Below, piece after piece: positions 59,726-64,000 of a stretch of 64,000 nt of DNA. The DNA is from Marsupella aquatica (taxonomy: Eukaryota; Marchantiophyta), in NCBI GenBank assembly GCA_973895155.1, contig OZ316891.1:16802001-16866000 (forward strand), given 5' to 3'. The position numbers and the translations under genes are program-made. The notes beneath the pieces are model-generated. The model saw nothing but the letters and a program-made list of their open reading frames with translations, was not told the DNA's origin and did not search any database. Positions within the stretch are counted from its first letter, which is position 1. Each line of letters starts with the position of its first letter.

Positions 59726-62700
59726 TGTGATGCCTAGCCAGGAATCACTAGGCCAGTTAAGTGGGGAAACGGAGGTGTACCCTATAAACACATTAGTATA
59801 GTAACAAAAACAAGGAAAATATAAACAATTAAGGGTGGCTATGGAACCCGGGCCGTGGCCGGAGGTAAGGACGTCGGGGGAGAGAACACAATTAGGGTTA
59901 GGGCGCGCTAAGCATTGGCGGCTAGGGGTAACCAACGGGAGGAAAGACCAGAGGAGGAGAGGGGTAAGGACCGCTCGCAAGGAATGGTGGCTCATTTGCA
60001 AGCACGAACTAGGCAGACGACTACGGAAGGCCAACTACTGTCAGCTACTTAGGCAAGCACTCGGGGCGGGAGCAGATACCAACGATCGAGTCAAGAAGGG
60101 TATGAGCAACGTCAATCAAGCGGCACATTTTTGGGGATGCCTATTCGAACGGGCAACTGAGTACATTAAGACTTACGAGGATGAAGAATCGGAGAGAACA
60201 GCTCGAGAATGGCAGGAGCTCGCTCGACAGTGGGAGCTGCAGAAGTCTGCCTTCTTAGGAGGAGAAATCATCAAGGCCGAGTTCTTGTGGACTCCTACTG
60301 CCAATCAGCTCGATGACCTTCTATTTTGCGAAGACAGAATCGTCGGCATTCGGGAAGCCATCAACCGCTGCAACAACGCGCACTGGGAGTTGAAGGGTAG
60401 CACGGAGGGGTGGACAAAGGCAACTGTGCTAGGAGAAACATCCACGGCAGCCGAGATGAAGAGGAAAGGAAACAACAATGAAGAGGCCACCCCGGCAAAA
60501 AGAACGAGGTCGGCGGCACCAAGGAAGCCAGCAGAGCAGCAGAACAGGAGGCAGGGAGAAGCCGAATAGGAGGAGGTTGATCCCATCAATGCCATTCCAA
60601 CAAAGGATGACACCTGGAAAGGCTGGGCGGCGACCCTACTAGAGGAAGTGCAATTACATTTTGCACGGGAGGAGGATGCATGCTTTACGACCATGCAGAT
60701 CAAGAAGTACCAGGGCTTCATGGCCGGATCCGGCTTGGAAGCCTTCATAAGATTACCATGGCTAAAGCCGGAGGTGCCGGACTCAGACTTATTAGAATTT
60801 GTGGGATCATGGGAACCCAAGACCAATTCCACGAGGGTGTATGGGAAGGATTTCTATCTCACTCCTCGGGTGATTGGGGAGGTGTTTGGCTTGCCGATGG
60901 GTAATAAGACCAAGGTTGATACTAGGAAGACCTTACCTGACAAGGAGTTCCGGTCGTTCCCAGGACCATCAACGAAGAATGGCTTCTTCTGGAACACCTG
61001 CACCAACCCGCACATCGGAGATATGATCAATTTCTTGCGGGTGACCATGCATTGTCACTTGCCAAGGGCAGAGATCGGCAAGGCTCAGGTCTACCTGGCA
61101 GAAAGGCCAGACCCAAGCCGGGATTACAACGGGTACCTCCTCAACCAACTGAAGAAGATCTTGAAGGAGGAACAGCAAGTGATCGGCGTGGGAAGCGTGT
61201 CCCGACTTGGCTATCACATGCCGCTGTTGTGCCGGTATGCCAGAAGTCAAATCTTTGCCCCAGTACTTCCCCTATCGGCAAGGGCACCGGAGGAGGTTCC
61301 GGAGCAGAGGCCGGCAACAGAAGAGCCCAACCAACCTGCCAGTCCTACGATTGAGCAGGTGTTTCGCCAAAGGAAAGATGACTTGCCGATGCAACAATCA
61401 GGCATGCAGAATCTGCTGAAATTGTTGGAGAAGGAGAGAACGGCACCAGCAACGGCAACGGCACCGGTACAGGACACTGCCCCAGAGGCCGGCCTAAGCC
61501 GACTCAGGAGGCACCCCTTTACCGGAGCCAACGAGAGAAGGAGGCCGGAACACAAGCTGGGAGCTCGAATGTATGTGGGAGCCTCAAGCCCCGAATCGGA
61601 GGCAGAGCAGCCTAAGGCTCCTTCCCGTGGAAAGCAGAGGGAGAGGACAGCCTAGAAACTAGAGGAGGAACAAGAGCTCGTGATCTGTGAGGCCGTTTTC
61701 ATGGCAGGACCAGGGGAACAGAGGGGGAAGCCGAGAGTCCAAGCAGTGGAGGAGGAGGTGGAGGACTACAACAATGATAACTCCGGCTATGGGTCGGATC
61801 ATCATGTTCAAGGAGTAAGGACCTGTGGCCGGTTTATCCCCACACTTCCAAGAGTAGTTCGAGGGGACCCCACCCAGCAGAGTAGCCCCGAGTCTTCCCC
61901 AACAGAGGTTGCTCCCCCAAGCTTTGACGGCATAAAGCAGACGACACAAGAATTTCAGGAGCGACTTAGGGAGGAAGAGAAAGCAGCCCTGGCTAGGGAG
62001 AAAGATTTACCAGGAGGAGATTGGCCGGAGGACATCAGGCGGCTTGCCAAAAAAAGAAGCAACCCTCTTGCCACCGTAGAAGAAATCCGCAAGGCGGCTT
62101 GGGAACAGAGGCCGAGGTGGTTGATGCCGATGATTTCTACTTACTCCACCTATCCTAAAGATAGAGCCATGGAGTACGGGGAGATGTGTGGGGACCTGGC
62201 GCTCAACATCTTTGGGGAGGAGTTGGAGCAGGGACCGTTTTTCCAGAGGGAGATGTTGGAGAAGCACCGATTAGAAGAAGCGGTGGCTTTGGAGAGAAGC
62301 AAGAAGGACAAGGTCATCCGGCGGCTTAGGGAGATGGAAGCCAAGGTGGAAGACTTGCAGGCGCCTAAGAAAGCCCAAGATGAGCTGCGGATTAAGCGAC
62401 ATGAGCTAAACATCATGCAAGGACAATTGGATGCCGCTCAGTCTGGCAATCAGATTATCAAGGATAAACTGACTCGAACCCAAGGAGAGTTGGCCAGCGC
62501 GGTCAAGGACAGGGAAAAGTGGAAGCATGAGCTGAGGGACGCAGAGGAGGCCCACATAACCGCCAACAACCGGGCCATGGCGGAGACTCAGAGAAGGGAG
62601 AGGGCGTTGAAAGGAGAGCTCGAGGATATCCGCGGAGCCCTTGAGCAGAAGGAGGCCGAGTTAGGGAAATCCTATCAAGGGATTATTGCGCTGCAGCAGG

Positions 62701-64000
62701 AGCTTGCGTCCCTGACGGCCAGCTTCAAGGCCGACCTGCGTGAGTAGGACGACCAGCTCGACCAGACTTATGCCAAGATGAATAAGATGGAGTCTGAGGT
62801 CGTAGCGGAGCTCAACAAGGAGCTAAGAGCAACCCAGGAGGAGAGGGCTACCTTAAAATTGGAATTGGAAGAAGCCAGAAAGGAGGTGCAGGAGGGACAG
62901 AAGGAGCTGGAGGAAGCCCAGGAGGAGTTGGAGGAAACCACCAGGAAGATGGAGAACTTACAGCGGCGGGCCGACAACCAAACGGAGCGGCTGAAGAAAC
63001 AGGCCGCAGTATTTAAGTGCTTAGCTTCATCTGGTCCAACTCCAATTGTGGGAACTCCGTTACCAGGAGGGGTACTGGCCGAAACACAAGCCGAGACACA
63101 CGCCCCGGTGCCGGAGGTAGGTAGCAAGGGGAAGGGACCAGCTACCGAAACAGGGAAGAAGAAGAAGCGGAAACCTTCTGGGTCTGGGAGTTATACGGCT
63201 TACCATGTCGTTGTGATCCAAGAGGTCAACCCGGCACCAACCTCCGGCATGATTACGGTAGTAGATCCACCTGTTGAAGAAGGTGGGGATGGCAAGGCCA
63301 AGGCCGGGACAGCTATTGATGAAGCCAAGGTACCGGATCCTCCACTAGAACATGTCGGGGAGGCCAAAGCCGTATCGAGGGCCGTGACCGATGCTGGGGC
63401 CGAAGCCGAGGGTGGACCCAGTCAAGCCGATGAAGAGTTGACTCAGTCCGGGGCAGGTAATTTGTCAGAGGACGGACCGACGGCAGTGGCTGCGGGGGAA
63501 GTGTTGGGGGCGTCCATTGAGGGTCCGCCACCGGTGTCGTGATGGTGCAAGGGCGCCGTTCCTTTTAGGAAGGGCGGACGTGAAGGTAGGAGGCGTGAGT
63601 GGGCAAGGCGGGCTCAGATCTCCAAGTTTAGGATTAGGATCAAGACCAGGAGACGGCCCTGACACTTAGATTAGTGGGATGGCGGATCCACTGGTAGGAG
63701 CAACACTTGTGCTCCTGCCTCGCTGTACAGTTAGGTAGATTACAGGTAGGATAGATTAAGCTTACACAGCGAAGTTCTGGACAGATCCGCTGCCAGGATA
63801 AATACCTGGGCAGCGGGGAGTCCAGGGCCTCTTCTTTAGCAAGTTTTTAGTTGCACCAGCAGGGCTGGGATCAAGTAGTAAGAGAAGCTCTTGGTTAGTT
63901 ATACAGTGACCCTTGTGTATATTCATGTTTCCTCATGCCTAAGAATTGAATAGAGTTGGCCTCACGGCTTAGTTCGTAGAGCTTGTGTATGAGATGTACT
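59726..64000 (+). mobile_element. E1c element, cut by window end
   Basis: Starts with the E1 left end TGTGATGCCTAGCCAGG at 59726, preceded by GACCA, which should recur after the right end beyond the window. A TATA box (TATAAAC, 59783-59789) lies only about 60 bp from the element start and 52 bp before the ATG. It continues through the ORF and about 460 bp of 3' tail, and still lacks roughly 0.4-0.5 kb, including the palindromic motif. It is the only E1 copy here that is not nested or interrupted. Confidence 0.85.
59841..63542 (+). pseudogene. E1 protein ORF, three TAG stops in one frame
   Basis: ATG 59841 to TGA 63540-63542 is 1,234 codons in a single frame, interrupted only by TAG at 60567, 61653 and 62745. 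In E1a/E1b the same sites are Glu, Trp and Lys codons. Domains: basic helical N-terminus (1-110), NLS-like KRKGNN...AKRTRS (about 206-225), globular core (about 270-467) with LTPRVIGEVFGLPMGN near 340-355, Pro/Glu-rich linker, a very long Glu/Lys/Arg coiled coil (about 700-1060), and an Ala/Pro/Glu-rich tail. No polymerase, integrase or transposase motif is visible. The product may be structural (gag-like) or DNA-tethering; this is inference from the coiled coil and basic segment. Confidence 0.8.

Noticed and set aside
59841-63542. UAG recoding or programmed readthrough in the E1 ORF
   Set aside because: The TAG sites fall at different positions in each copy and replace ordinary sense codons, and other copies also carry TGA and frameshifts, so decay is simpler.

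Overview
The window looks like a nuclear segment of a plant-lineage (streptophyte) genome. It contains an intact intron-rich gene for a plant-type MTR4/HEN2 exosome helicase, a PHD-finger gene resembling EDM2, a fragment of an ABCG transporter gene, plant-type retrotransposon pieces (Copia gag, DUF4283 with a CCHC knuckle) and short interstitial TTTAGGG runs. The species cannot be fixed from the sequence; a bryophyte or charophyte-grade plant is a guess only.

Layout. Positions 1-24.3 kb hold a decayed large transposase-like gene (called E0) that has been split by later insertions. Element E2a (1722-17379, minus) sits in it with a perfect 5-bp target duplication, and the E0 frame resumes on the far side. 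E2a contains E1a (2230-13921), and E1a in turn contains E1b (4745-9519) and E3 (9718-11939). Further along, E0 is split again by R1b (20931-24270), a retrotransposon with about 145-bp LTRs. From 25.5 to 26.8 kb lies a dead Copia fragment. From 30.2 to 37.8 kb (minus) is the one clearly intact host gene, MTR4/HEN2, in 16 exons. From 38.9 to 40.7 kb there is a 105-bp perfect tandem duplication and a LINE ORF1-like relic. E2c, a 3'-truncated copy, starts at 41462. R1a (44483-47850) is a complete short-LTR retrotransposon with identical LTRs that carries an antisense piece of an ABCG transporter gene. E2b (51425-55436) is the only uninterrupted E2 copy. A PHD-finger gene lies at 58.4-59.1 kb, and E1c (59726 onward, plus) runs off the window end.

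The most unusual content is the E1/E2 superfamily. These are 4.0-4.8 kb units starting TGTG and ending CACA or GACA. They have short imperfect inverted termini, 5-bp target duplications, a TATA box and one long ORF of about 880 (E2) or 1233 (E1) codons. The ORF encodes a globular core with a conserved FGLP motif and a long C-terminal coiled coil. They have no internal LTR pair, reverse transcriptase, integrase or recognisable transposase. E1 and E2 proteins differ, yet both carry the same roughly 30-nt palindrome-containing motif near the 3' end. They may be solo LTRs that contain an ORF, or non-autonomous elements moved by an integrase-like enzyme. The second notable system is the R1 family: two copies share LTRs, primer-binding site, polypurine tract and a 3' backbone with four small hairpins, but carry different, antisense, host-like cargo.

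Every E1/E2 ORF copy here is broken by stops or frameshifts. In several copies the stops are TAG created from CAG, consistent with C-to-T decay of methylated DNA.
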